Assembly (NCBI RefSeq): GCF_007971385.1
Contig: NZ_CP042434.1
Coordinates: 5,518,001 to 5,582,000 of the forward strand
Length of the DNA: 64,000 nt
Reading direction: 5' to 3'
Source of the DNA: Arachidicoccus ginsenosidivorans
GTDB lineage: Bacteria > Bacteroidota > Bacteroidia > Chitinophagales > Chitinophagaceae
Shown here: piece by piece, positions 49,280 to 59,987 of the stretch
Position numbering within the stretch: the stretch's first letter is position 1
Layout: the number at the start of each line of letters is the position of its first letter
Program-made: the position numbers and the translations under genes
Notes under the pieces: model-generated
Seen by the model: the letters and a program-made list of their open reading frames with translations, nothing else
What the model was told of the DNA's origin: nothing
Database searches by the model: none

Positions 49280-49733
49280 TTGCAAAACGCACTCAACACA
49301 ATGGGTGCCATACTTATTGAAGGTGCAAAATGGTGCAGTAAAACCAGTACGTCAGCTAATGTGGCTCGCAGTAATCTCTATATGCAAGACCCTGACAATG
49401 CCCATTCGTACCGGGAATTGGCAGACACCAAACCCTCGTTATTGCTTCAAGGAGAAGCTCCACGCCTAATAGACGAATGGCAAATGTCGCCCGTCCTTTG
49501 GGATGCGGTGCGTTTCGAGATGGACAAAAGACAAAAATCCGGACAGTTTATCTTTACAGGTTCAGCTGTTCCAGCAGATAATGTTACCGCACAGACGGGT
49601 ACAGGGTGTTTTGCCAGTATTTTAATGCGACCAATGAGTTTATACGAATCCCAGGAATCAAATGGCAGCGTTTCCTTTGCTGAATTGTTTGAAGGGAAAC
49701 AAGACATTGAAGGCGTCTCCACATTAAGCATAC
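49280..49733 (+). pseudogene. Truncated AAA_14/DUF4143-type ATPase
   Basis: The frame matches the start of the AAA_14 plus DUF4143 ATPases: ILIEGAKW, PDNAHSYRELADTKPSLLLQGE, RLIDEWQMSPVLWDAVRFEMDKR, GQFIFTGSAVPAD. The Walker A loop reads GAKWCSKTST, with Ser in place of the Gly before Lys that the motif GxxxxGK[TS] needs. The normal start codon is missing just upstream. The family is cut off at ...GVSTLS and joined at about 49733 to a copy of the 3' part of cheR. It lacks the DUF4143 C-terminal half and should be non-functional. Confidence 0.85.
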
Positions 49734-50360
49734 CGTTTTATTGAACAGTTGACGGTAAATGTCACTGAAATGTTCCGGGATCCGCTGTTTTATAAGGCTA
49801 TACTTACGGAGGTATTACCTGTACTGGCTACTTATCCTTTGATCCGGATCTGGCATGCGGGCTGTTCTACTGGGGAAGAAGTCTATTCTACTGCTATATT
49901 GCTAAAGGAAGCTGGTTTACTACATAAGTCTATTTTATATGCCACGGATATTAATGCGGAGGTGGTCAATAAAGCAGCATCTGGTATATTCCCCATTAAA
50001 TATATGCGGCAGCATTCCTTAAATTATCAAAAGGCGGGTGGCAGGGAGGAATTCAGCCGTTATTATATAGCTGGATATGACCATGCGCTATTTGATAAGG
50101 AGTTAAGTGAGCGCATGGTGTTCTCTACACATAATCTGGTCTCTGAAGGCTCTTTTAACCAGTTTCAGTTGATTTTTTGCCGAAATGTGCTGATTTACTT
50201 TGAAAGGGACTTGCAGAGCAGGGTGATTAGCTTATTTGATGAGAGTCTGGATCAGTTAGGGTATTTAGCGCTGGGTAGTAAGAAGACCTTAAAGCTGTCG
50301 CAGGTGGCTTCCAAGTTCAGGCAGTTGGGGAAGGAAAGTATTTGGAGGAAGGTTCAGTAG
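49734..50360 (+). pseudogene. 3' copy of cheR fused to the ATPase fragment
   Basis: These 627 bp match 36103-36729 without gaps, at roughly 95% identity by eye, and keep the frame open from 49749 to 50360. The product would be the SAM-binding part of CheR (IWHAGCSTGEEVYSTAI, FCRNVLIYFERDL) without the N-terminal helical domain that binds the receptor. Most differences are silent, which suggests that the copy was under selection until recently or that it is young. The junction with the ATPase fragment is abrupt at CGTTTTATTGAACAG. Confidence 0.85.
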
Positions 50361-50732
50361 GGCACTTGAGTCTCGCACTTAATTGGTGCCAACATCAATT
50401 TTATTTTTTTTTCGGTTATTTGCGTAACGTTAAAAATTAAAATGGCTCTTTCCCGCACTGTAAGAATGGAGTAGATCCGCATAAGGACTAAAATTATATT
50501 TTAAGTTTTAATAATACGGAGCAATTGCATTGAATTGCCGAATATTAAAACGGTTTAAAAGTATTATGCAGTGGTTTGCTTTGACTGGCTTTGACAAAAA
50601 AGCTTTATCTTAAAACTGCTGGTCGCTGAATGAAGTTTGGGAACGACCAGCATATTAACAATTGATGCTTAGCTGCTTAATGATAAAATCCATATATTTC
50701 TTTTAGTTTTGGAGCAACTTAAATGATGATGG
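50361..50732. other. Intergenic region
   Basis: No gene, RNA or clear repeat seen between the cheR copy and the kinase-like gene. Confidence 0.4.
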
Positions 50733-51763
50733 ATGTTCATTTCATACCCCGATTTTACTGCACTGGAACCTCAGATTATAAAAATGGTATCTGGAGGCCT
50801 TGCCAGCTGTGCAGACCTTACCCAGGTGGAGGGCGGTCTTTTTAATGATATTTACAGGTGGATACCACAGGAAGTTCCTGGAAAGAAGAAAGTGCCTCAT
50901 GTCGCTTATTATCTGAAACAGTATCATAATAGCCATCGATCCAGCGTTTTTACGCCACCTGCCATTGATAAAAAATAAGGTGTACGCTAGCCTTTAAGGT
51001 TCATTGTCTTTTTAATGAACTAAATGAAGATCTGCATATAACGGCACAGATTCATTATATGGAGCAATATGATCTGCTGGTTATTCAAGGCGTCCCATAT
51101 CCTAAACCTTTAGTAGCGTATCTGGCTTCCGGAGAAGTTTTATGGGAGCCATTGGCGCTACTGATGACAGGTATTGGCAGGCTGCATTCAATTAGAGCAA
51201 AGGAAGTATTCATTAATAATGAGTTATATGAAAATACGTCTTTCAGGGATTTTAAACTACAGCTGCAATACTATGATCTGGCGGCTGGAATGGAGGCCAG
51301 TTCTGCATTGAAAAGTTCAATTATTGATTTAGCCGACCGGTATAAAACACAAAAGTATACCCTTTTACATGGTGATCTGAATAGCAGAAATGTCATCATA
51401 AATTCAAAAGATAACAGCTTTGGTGTGATTGATTTTGAGCAATCCCATGTGGGCAACCCCATCTACGATTTGGCCTATATTTTATCTGAGGTCTATATGG
51501 CCTGCTTGTATCATGGTATTGATATGGATGCCACCATGCATAGACTAATACAGGCTTACACCAAGTCGAATACGACATTTGATCTAAAAAACCATTGGGT
51601 GGAATTTAAAAAGCACCTAGGTGTACAAATATTGTATAGGTTGCACGGGCCGAGTAAGGCTTCCTGGTCTTTTTACATGACAGATATGAAAAAGCGTGCT
51701 CATATCATTGAAGTGGCCAAGCTTATGATTATGCAAAGGATGCAATTTGGGGAGTGGTCATAA
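50733..51763 (+). CDS. Aminoglycoside phosphotransferase-fold kinase, frameshifted
   Basis: Frames 50733-50978 and 51059-51763 form one protein of about 343 residues. One added A in the A6 run at 50972-50977 turns DKK-stop into DKKIRCTLAFKVHCLFNELNEDLH and carries on to MEQYDLLVIQG. The C-terminal lobe has the APH catalytic motif LLHGDLNSRNVI and the metal-binding IDFEQSHVGNPIYDLAY. Such kinases phosphorylate small molecules such as sugars, amino sugars or choline. The substrate is unknown, and an antibiotic-resistance role is not implied. The N-terminal lobe is less typical, so the start is uncertain. Confidence 0.75.
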
Positions 51764-51870
51764 ACAATTGCAGGTGGCACAATGCCAATATTGGATAATC
51801 CGCCATCGGCAAAGCCACCTGCTAGTCCGGTAATATTATAATATCAGGAGCGCAACTGCAGGTTCACCTT

Positions 51871-52868
51871 CTAATTGTACATAATATACTCAGTTGCCGG
51901 TTTTTTAGCCCACTTTATGCTAATCTTCTCACCAGGATTAAATTGGACCAATTTTTTAAAAACGACTCTGCCATCCACCTGCTGCACCCTGAGCTCCATT
52001 TTCTTTTTATATTCCCTTTATACTGGATAAAGAAAGTATCCCCTTTTGACGGATTCGGATACAAAGTAGTGGAGGTCTTTGACCTGACCTGCATGGCCAT
52101 AGACAGCACTTTTCTGAATTTAAATGCATCAAAGAATGCCCCGTTTCCATTCAACGGTCCGAGATGCACTTTGGTAACGATGGAAGAATCCCATCCAGCG
52201 CCTAGATATGGATGACTAATGACATCATTATATAAATTTCTTTTATACAATGTCCATCTGGGCGCCGGTGCATTTTCACTAATCATTTGGTAAGGCAGCG
52301 TGAAATCGGCGCCTATCCGATAGTACAAATCTTTAATTTCGTATGTTTTCGGATTGAAAAGTGTAAACCCGAACCAGGTTGCAGTCGAATTATCCGGTTT
52401 AATGGCCACTTCAAAGGTCTTGTATGTATCCAGCGGAATTCTAATGGCATTATTTTCGTTAGTCGTAAAAGTGAGCCTTCCTCCCGAAACATGCAGAGAA
52501 CTTGCGCCTTGATAAGCCGTTGAGCGTACTACCCCTGTAATCAAAAGATAATTTTAAATCATTTAAAGTAGTGGTCGGATTTTCATTCCCTTGCGGCATA
52601 TCCGGCGCAAGGTTAAAAGTAAAACAACGCTGGCAAAGACATCCAGTGTGTCCATTGAAACTTCTAAACGGTTTCCGTTGTGGGAAATCACTAACTCATT
52701 TGACTGCTGCTTATCCGAGGTCAACAGATAAGCTTTATGCTCAATCACATTTTGTGGAGCCATAATACAGATTACTGTAGACGTTGTTGCTGTGGCGTAA
52801 TTTATGGTATCCCAACGCATATTAGTACCAGCACCATAATCATTTAAGTTAACGATCAAGGCATCCAT
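51871..52868 (-). pseudogene. Secreted protein with T9SS sorting domain, broken
   Basis: Three shifted frames read a beta-rich secreted protein. There is a short part ending in a TIM-barrel-associated sandwich (NELVISHNGNRLEVSMDTLDVFA), then a carbohydrate-binding-like domain (TAYQGASSLHVSGGRLTF, WFGFTLFNPKTYEIKDLYYRIG). A C-terminal type IX sorting domain follows (TLYPNPSKGDTFFIQY...), continued after one added A (near 51995) to ...KKPATEYIMYN and TAG at 51873. The style resembles endo-beta-N-acetylglucosaminidase or agarase accessory domains, but the catalytic part is absent. Upstream of 52868 no coherent frame continues, so the gene is truncated as well. Confidence 0.6.
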
Positions 52869-53358
52869 ATTTCCGGTTCGTCAAAAAAAGGCAGTGGGAT
52901 TGTATCACCAATAAAAACAACCGCCGGAATGCGTTACAAAAAAGACTTTATGATTTAAAGCATGATGAAAACTCCGTAATATAGGATCATTTACAGGTAA
53001 GAAGAACATCATCATCGCAAATACCCGATAACCTCAGGAAATCTTTTATCTTTTTTAGTAACCCTTAACGAACAAGAAACTTCTAACAATTGATGTGTTA
53101 TCCAATATTTGTTTATAATAGGACTATAGAATAAAGATCGATATAAAATTTCATGAAGCTCGTCTTCCTTGACCAGGAAATCACTAATAAGTAGATTAAA
53201 ACCCTATTCAGGACACTAAAATTCTTTGCAAATCATTTAGTTATAAAGAATTTTAGTATTTTATTGTGTCAAAAACATATCATTTTTTACGATTTAACCC
53301 ACTGATATCAGATTTTTCGGAGCACAACAAAATAAATAAAAGCTTGTTTATGTTCTTA
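52869..53358. other. Intergenic region
   Basis: AT-rich debris upstream of the T9SS-domain fragment. Minus-strand scraps such as a GDTIPLPFFDEPE-like stretch near 52875-52910 hint at the lost N-terminal part of that gene. Nothing else is supported. Confidence 0.35.
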
Positions 53359-54179
53359 TCACTCATTATAACCAAATTCCCTCCTAGTTTGTAAAACATT
53401 CATCCACCACCTTTCACGCTCAATTACATGATCATCATTTGTAGAGTTTTTAAAAATTTCAAGGATTGTGAACCTGAAATTCTCCTTAATGTAATCAAAT
53501 AAGAATGGTTTCAATTTTTTATTTCCACCATGCCCATTCTTAATGTAATCTCTCCATCTTCCCAAAAGCCTCGCCTCTCCGTACGCAGCCCCTACATACT
53601 TCTTACCAGTTAATGTATCCGATAATAAATAAATTCCTTTTTGATTCTCTAGCACACTCTTCCACTCCTTATTTTCCAATAACCGACTTAAGTCTTTCCA
53701 TGATACATTCACCTTATCATATCCAGGAAATTTATCATTAGTAAAAGAATGTGCCAGAATCTCCTTTACGATAAAATCATCTAATCGATTTCCCCCAAGG
53801 GTCACGTAAGCTCCATTTTTATGAAAACTCAGAACCAACCTTCCAAAATATTTTTGATATTCCGTTAAAACTTCTCTATCATAATAATAATTAATAGATG
53901 TTTCACTTCTATTTAAAAGTCGATTATAATCCTTTGTTATCCTGGAAATGTCTATTAAAAGCCAATCCCAGCACTCTATTTGAACCAACCCAATAACAAT
54001 ATCATCAGTTTTGAAAAACTTTTTTTTGCGCTATTGGAAAAATTACCTTGCAACAATAAATCTGGATTTTGATGATAATGAGATATACCATCCCATGAAT
54101 TATTGGTCAGATTTAGCCTAATTTTGACATGTTTAGTATCTTGCAATTGCAAAATATCATTTAGCTTAATTTCACTCAT
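53359..54179 (-). CDS. GIY-YIG nuclease family protein, frameshifted
   Basis: The ATG at 54179 opens a protein of about 273 residues once one A is added to the A8 run near 54018 (SAKKKFFKTDDIVIGLVQIECWDW). The C-terminal domain carries the GIY-YIG core: GIYLLSDTLTGKKYVGAAYG (residues about 180-200), RW.DYIKNGHGGNKKL, and a later Glu in VIERERWW. This family includes homing- and restriction-type nucleases as well as stand-alone proteins of unknown role. The N-terminal ~165 residues are not familiar to me. Direction and spacing show no clear operon partner. Confidence 0.78.
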
Positions 54180-54201
54180 AAGAATATAATTTAGTTTAAC
54201 A

Positions 54202-54871
54202 TTAATAAATCAAATATACATAATCTTTTAATATCAAAATCACCTTATAACGTAAATCTAAATAACCCAATATTGGTACATCTGTATAATAATAGTTCCA
54301 GGGATTGGATATGATATAAGTTCGGGCATTTGCAACTTTAACATCAACACCCACCTTTTCATCAGCAACATTAGTTCCTCTAAGCATTATACCTGTCATT
54401 ACCCCAATCTGTTTCGGATAGTTTAGGGCCATTTAATGTAAAATCGTTGAGGTCAATATAAAAATCCCCCATTTGGCCGACATCAACTAGAGGATACCCA
54501 TAACCATTTAATATCTGGCTACTGTCTTTCCCATTTACGCCATCCTTGCCATCAACCCCATCACTCCCATCCACACCTTTCAAACTATACCCTGTTCCCC
54601 AGCCAGACGATGTTTTGGGTCCGTAAAGGCGGCTGGCGGATAAATCCAAATAGAAATCTCAAGTTTTACCCACTGTAGTACCAGGCTGCCCTTTCCCGCT
54701 CAATATGGTTGAACCGTCTTTCCCGTTAATACCATTGACACCGTCTGTACCATCCGCACCACTCGTACCATTGATCCCATCCTTGCCAGATGGGCCCACA
54801 GGGCCAGTTTTTGAACATCCGATGCCTACACATAACATAATAAGTAATAGTCCAATTGTCAGTTTTTTCAT
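54202..54871 (-). pseudogene. Collagen-like lipoprotein, broken by stop and frameshift
   Basis: The gene starts at 54871 with a lipoprotein signal (lipobox GIGC, Cys19). Two runs of Gly-X-Y repeats follow (GPVGPSGKDGINGTSGAD and GVDGSDGVDGKDGVNGKD). The frame is stopped by an in-frame TGA at about 54661-54659, where GKT-stop-DFYLDLSAS reads through in the same frame, so a GGA-to-TGA change is likely. A second break near 54400-54430 shifts into GVMTGIMLRGTNVADEKV.... Such surface lipoproteins with DFYLDL... modules recur in Bacteroidota. The nonsense change differs from the homopolymer losses elsewhere. Confidence 0.72.
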
Positions 54872-55283
54872 TTTGCAGTAATTTTTTTATTAATTTCTTT
54901 TATTTACTGCAAAAATAATAGTGGTGGTATGCCAAATACTGACACCGCTGGAAAGATTTTTTAAAAGTTATATTTCGGCGATTATCATTTACGTTTTAGC
55001 CAAATCAAATACGAATTGCCCCTATGGCATAATCTATTATTATATTGATATACAATAACATATAATTTACAACCTTAATATTTGCCTATCATTAAATACC
55101 CAAAATTATCCATAATGGCTTCTTCAGAATATATGTTATTTAATGGCAGTTTTCAATTTAGAGTACCTTATAACTCCTGTAATAAGAGCTATGCCAATTG
55201 GTCCTCTTCTTTTGCAATTACATAAACGCTATCCCAAATATTTTGTCTTAGAATTCGTTGTTACTAATTGGCATTCATTATAA
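54872..55283. other. Intergenic region
   Basis: AT-rich region between the collagen-like gene start and the terminator of the M16 peptidase gene. It should contain the promoter of the former; none could be pinned down. Confidence 0.4.
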
Positions 55284-55314
55284 TAAAAAGGGGGCCTCCA
55301 GAAAAAGAAGCCCC
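55284..55314 (-). terminator. Rho-independent terminator of the M16 peptidase gene
   Basis: On the minus strand GGGGCTTC, a short T-rich loop, GGAGGCCCC, then C and TTTTT. It is placed 55 bp after the restored stop of the peptidase gene (55369). Confidence 0.75.
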
Positions 55315-55368
55315 GTTATAGTACATGAGAACTTAATTAAACGACAGTATTATTATTCACCAAGAGGT

Positions 55369-58240
55369 TTATTGTTGAGGAAAGGTAGCAGCCTTAAAAT
55401 GATCATTTGCCAGCAGCATTTTAGCAGTTGCTTTGATGTCTTCAGTGGTCACTGCATTGACCCGGGCTTCATAATTTAAAAAATCCTTTTTATTATGCCC
55501 CAGAAATACACTTGCTGCAGTTCCTGCAGCCAGGTACCGTTGCTTTTGACACCTTCCTTATACTGCTCTATCATGGCTTTTTTAACTTTATCAAGATCTT
55601 CTTTTGATACACCATCCTTTAGGTAACCAGCCACCTCATTATCCAGCTCAGTCAGGATATTTTGTACGTTTTCAGGACCGCAAGGCATCTGGGCAGTCAG
55701 GCTGTAATGCCCATAAGGGTGTTCAATAACGGATGCGGACACACCTCCGCTATATATCCACTGTTTCTCTTCCCTTATTTTTTTAATTAGCTCAATGGTC
55801 ATAATCTGGCTGAGCATATTTGCCCTTAAGGCCAGATCTGGGCTATAGTCAATTTTCCCATGGTAAATATCCAAAACAAGGCTTTTCTTATCAGCTCCCC
55901 TGTAAAATTTAAAGAAATGATTGCCGCTTACCATGCGTAGTCCGTTATCCTTATAGGCAGGCGTTATATGCTGTACAGGCAGACTTCCCAGGTATTTTTC
56001 TATTAAAGGCTTCAAACTGTCGCCATTCACATTGCCAACAAAGAAAAATGAAAGCCGTCAGCATTATTAAACTCCGTTTTATAAATTTGGATTATTCTGT
56101 CAACATCAATATTTCTCATATCCTCCTGGCTGGGGATGACCATAGGAGCTAATGGGTTATGACCATACATCACCTTAGTCAAAGAATCTTTAAAAGCATT
56201 GCCTGGATCGGCTTTAAGTAATGGCAGGCGAGCTTCCACTTTACTTAGGAAGCCTTGTAACAAGGCAGTATCTTTTCTGGGACTTGTCAGTTTAAGATAA
56301 GTAAGCTGTAACAGCGTTTTAAGATCTTTCACTGAGGATCTGCCATTTACCTGGTCGGCGAGTCCGGTAAGCCCTACCCCCACACTGGCCTGCACACCAC
56401 TTAGAAAATCATTTAATTTTGTTGGCGTAAACGATCCATACCCCATCGCACCAATAACATTACCCAAAAATGCAATATTAGACTTGTCGGCTACCCCATA
56501 TTGGTTCGATCCTCCGTATTTAATCCCACTGAAAAGTACCTGATCTTTAAAAAAATCGGTGGACTTAACCGTGACCTTGATACCATTACTAAGGGTATAG
56601 GTAACCGTACTGAGCGCTGTATCCTGGGATTGGGCGACCACTTTGCCAGTAGTGGGCTCCTGACTTAGTAGCTCAATGGCGGCCTTCTCAGCTGTATCCC
56701 TTTTTGTCTTTTGCACAAATGCCGCATCTGTCAGCTGAAGCAGTTCATCTTCTGTAGGAAGCGAAAGTTTCCCCTTCTTCGGACCGGTAACCATCACAAA
56801 GTAATGCTCAGGCGTGATGAATACAGTTTTTGCATAATCATTAATATCCTTATCCGTTATGGTCGGCAACAACTGCTTGACATAGCCGTATTCATTTGCG
56901 ATGCCTATTAACGGCGTATTTTTCATAAAGGCATCGGCATAACCATCTGTAAATGAAGCAGAAGTCAGGTCATTACGCTCTCTGTAATTATTTTCGTAGT
57001 AAGGCAGATACATTTTTTTTACTGTATTTATCTCTTCTTTCGTAAAGCCATATTGACGCACGTTCAGTAGCGCGCCAATGGCCGCCCTTACTGAACGGTT
57101 AAGGTTACCCACTGGTGTAACGTCCAGTTCCATCCCTTCATCTTCCAGCGTGACAGCGCCCACGGTTCCACTTAGGCTTAGCTGCGCGTTTGCAAAAGGC
57201 GGATTTGAGGTGGCAGCCAGGTCCCTGAATTTCCGATTCATACTTTGAGAAAATATACTTTTTATCAGGCTTTTTCTAAAATCACCGACCGTTTTCTCTA
57301 CCTGTCTTTTGCGGGCTGGATATAAAAGAGCATATTGGTAGCTGGTTGATTCAGAATCCGTCACCACCAGAGCCTTCTTATTGGTATAAGCCTGTACGTG
57401 ATAATAAGTCCTTTGCCGTTCATTACTTGGTGCGGTTATTTGCCCAAAATATTGCTTAATTAGGGCTTTAGCTTGATTTACGGTAATATCCCCTACTGCA
57501 ATGACGGCCATCAAATCCGGCCGGTACCAGTCGTGATAAAAATCGCGGATCAATTGGGGATCTGCACTGGCCACAATGCTATCTTTACCCCCAGACATTC
57601 TATAAGCATATCTGGAGCCATTGAGCAGTTCAGGTAGAAATTTTCTAAGCATTCTGGTTTGCGCATTTAAATCCCGCATCCGCAATTCTTCTAAAATAAC
57701 ATGTCTTTCCTCATTTACTTCTGCTGAAGATATGAGGGCACCTGAAGCCCAGTCCCCTAAAATCTGGAACCCCTTTTCAAGATTTTCAGGGTTATCCGTC
57801 GGGATAGGCAGCATATAATAGGTTCTATCCCACCCCGTGTTGGCATTGAGATCTGCGCCAAAACGAACGCCTATTTTTTGCAAATAATCTACCAGCTCAT
57901 TTTTGGGATAATGCTTGAGTCCGTTGAATTCCATATGCTCCATAAAATGAGCCAGCCCCTGCTGATGATCATTTTCCAATATAGACCCCGCCTTTAAGAC
58001 AAGTCTTAATTCTACCTTTTTAGCAGGTTTGGCATTGGGTTTAATATAATAGGTCAGCCCGTTAGACAATTTCCCCACTGTCACGGTACTGTCCTGAGCT
58101 AGTTTTTGGCCCAGGTACTGATCCATACTGGGCGCCTGCGCCCAGCTGGTCACGCTGGTCAAACTGGTAAGTAAGGCCAAAACTGCCATCAGCCACAACT
58201 TTTTATAATTCTTTTTAAGCATCAAATTATCCTTATGCAT
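55369..58240 (-). CDS. M16 (insulinase/PqqL-like) zinc peptidase, two frameshifts
   Basis: The ~955-residue exported peptidase starts at 58240 (or Met7 at 58222) with a signal peptide ending ...TSWAQA. It has the inverted zinc motif HFMEH (98-102), with the third ligand in NEERHVILEEL, and a second M16 domain pair. The frame is lost at a T5 run near 56054 (one T gives FHFFFVGNVNGDS, joining 56030-55476) and at a G4 run near 55495 (one G gives VYFWGHNKKDFLNYEARVNAVTTED). The true stop is TAA at 55371-55369, before a terminator. It degrades peptides in the periplasm or at the outer membrane. Confidence 0.9.
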
Positions 58241-58551
58241 TGTACTTATTTAATAGATTATTTTAATTTTGCATCTTACTACTTACTACTTACTTCATAC
58301 TTCTAGCCTTATATTACTGGCCTCTTACTACTGGTCTCTGTTTTCTCTCCTCGCTCGTCACTCCTTTTTTATCTTACTTCACGGGTTTTACCCTTTCATT
58401 GATGACATTTTTCCCTTTTCTAATTTTGCTTGTTTTATTTCCTATTCTTTTTTTATTCTCGTCTCGTCTCCTCTTGTCTCCTCTTTTCTAATCTTTTCTA
58501 ATCCTGCCTTTTCCATTCATTTGCCTTTTTTGCGCCTTCGATTTCTACTTT
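58241..58551. other. Pyrimidine-rich spacer with short repeated words
   Basis: The plus strand is strongly T/C-rich, with repeated words (TACTACTTACTAC, CTCGTCTCGTCTCCTCTTGTCTCCTC, TCTTTTCTAATCTTTTCTAATC). The open frame on it (58269-58559) reads only hydrophobic low-complexity sequence and is not a gene. It lies between the MutS-like and M16 genes on the minus strand, where the transcript would be A/G-rich. Confidence 0.6.
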
Positions 58552-59872
58552 CTACCTGAGCAGCTCCAGAATCCCTTCATTTTCAATAATCAGCATGCCT
58601 TGCCTGTCCTTTGTTATACCTGCAGTTAATTGATAGGTATAGTGTGGACGCATACCGTCCATTACTGTTGGCATATACCCAAACTTTATATTAGATGTAT
58701 TTTTTAGTGCCTCCCCTACTTCTATAATATGGGTGGAGACAATAAACAGGCACTCCTCATATTCAGCGAAAGCCTCTGTCACGGCCAGTGTACCATCAAA
58801 GGCATCTTTAACATTGGTTCCCTTAAACAGTTCATCAAACATCAAAAGTAATCTTTGGCCACTGGCAGCGGCCTCAGCCGCTTGCTTGACCCGGATTACT
58901 TCTGCATAAAAATGGCTATACCCAAGATTGATATTATCTGCCACATTTATGGAACTGTATAAGCCTTCTCTTACTGAAAATTCCATTTCATCTGCTGCTA
59001 CCGGAAAACCCATTTGCCCCAGGTACAGGTTTATACCGATGGATTTCATCAAGGTGGACTTTCCAGCCATATTAGCACCGGTTAAAAACAGCACATTTTT
59101 CGATCTGGTGAGCTGTAACTCATTGCCCACACCGTTTATGATGGCAGGATGCCTTAGTCCTGTGACGTTTAGTTGATTTGACTGAGCGGGCAAGGCCATT
59201 GCATAATGAAATCCTCTTTCTCTACTGACGTCACTTACGGAGATAAACACGTCAACTTCACTTATAAAGGTGAGTATTGTCTCCATTTGTGTACTCAGCT
59301 CGTTTTTTAACAGATGATCATATTTTGCTAATATGCTTATTGGCAATGACTTATAAATATCCACTTCGCGTAGCTTTTCTAAATCCGGGTTAGCTAACAC
59401 TGCGCTGACCTCTTGCAAGCGGCGCAGGTATGGACTTTTTGCAATAGCAGTACTACCTATGAGCTGCAAAAATTGGTGGGCTTTCTGCAGAGTGGCAATG
59501 ACGGCATGAAGTCCCTGAATGGATTGTTTATAGCGCTCATCACGAGTAAGGCCAGAAAGCAATTTTTAATCATGAGTTCCCCATAGTGACCAGGCTATTT
59601 TTTCCCACACCTGTATCCAGGTAATCTTGCATTAAGGCTACCTGCTGGACATCAAAAGGGAAGCTAAGCTGACTTGTTTCAAAAGACTGTATCAGGGCAC
59701 TGCGCTCATTAATGGCTGTCATATCTTCCAGGGGGCGCTGAAACATTTTACTAAGCAGCTGTTCTCCGCCGCCGGTCTTTACCTTATTAAATAGGCCAAA
59801 TATGGAACCGCTTTTAAATTTACCCAGCAGATTTAGCTCTTGGGCTGTCTGTTTATCTATATTAAAGGCCAT
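58552..59872 (-). CDS. MutS-like ATPase (lacks mismatch-recognition domain), copy 1, frameshifted
   Basis: Frames 59872-59570 and 59562-58552 form one ~438-residue protein with a clamp/lever-like helical part and a MutS domain V. It has Walker A FLTGANMAGKSTLMKS, Walker B LLMFDELFKGTN and the ST..H motif FIVSTHIIEVG. Two single-base losses (a G4 run and an A5 run at about 59565-59583) break it between MGNS and LLSGLTRDERYKQ. The N-terminal mismatch-binding and connector domains of MutS are absent, so a role in mismatch repair is doubtful. Such short MutS-related proteins occur in tandem pairs in Bacteroidota, with unknown function. The close neighbour 59988-61289 is a paralogue. Confidence 0.85.
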
Positions 59873-59987
59873 TTTGATTCATAATTTGTAATGATTGTAT
59901 ATTAAGCGACCGTATGCATATTGAAAGATTGCGTCTTTCAGGCGCTCTGTCCGGCATTTTGTTAGGACCGCTGCTAATTCCCTTTTT

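Noticed and set aside
49280-50360. Novel functional ATPase-methyltransferase fusion
   Set aside because: The two parts are in different frames, the P-loop is damaged, the ATPase is cut short, and the methyltransferase is a copy of a nearby gene's 3' end.
54380-54871. Phage tail-fibre collagen-like protein
   Set aside because: The lipoprotein signal and absence of any phage gene nearby favour a surface lipoprotein.
58269-58559. 96-residue plus-strand open frame
   Set aside because: It translates pyrimidine-rich repeat DNA into Leu/Ser/Phe/Tyr low-complexity sequence with no protein family features.
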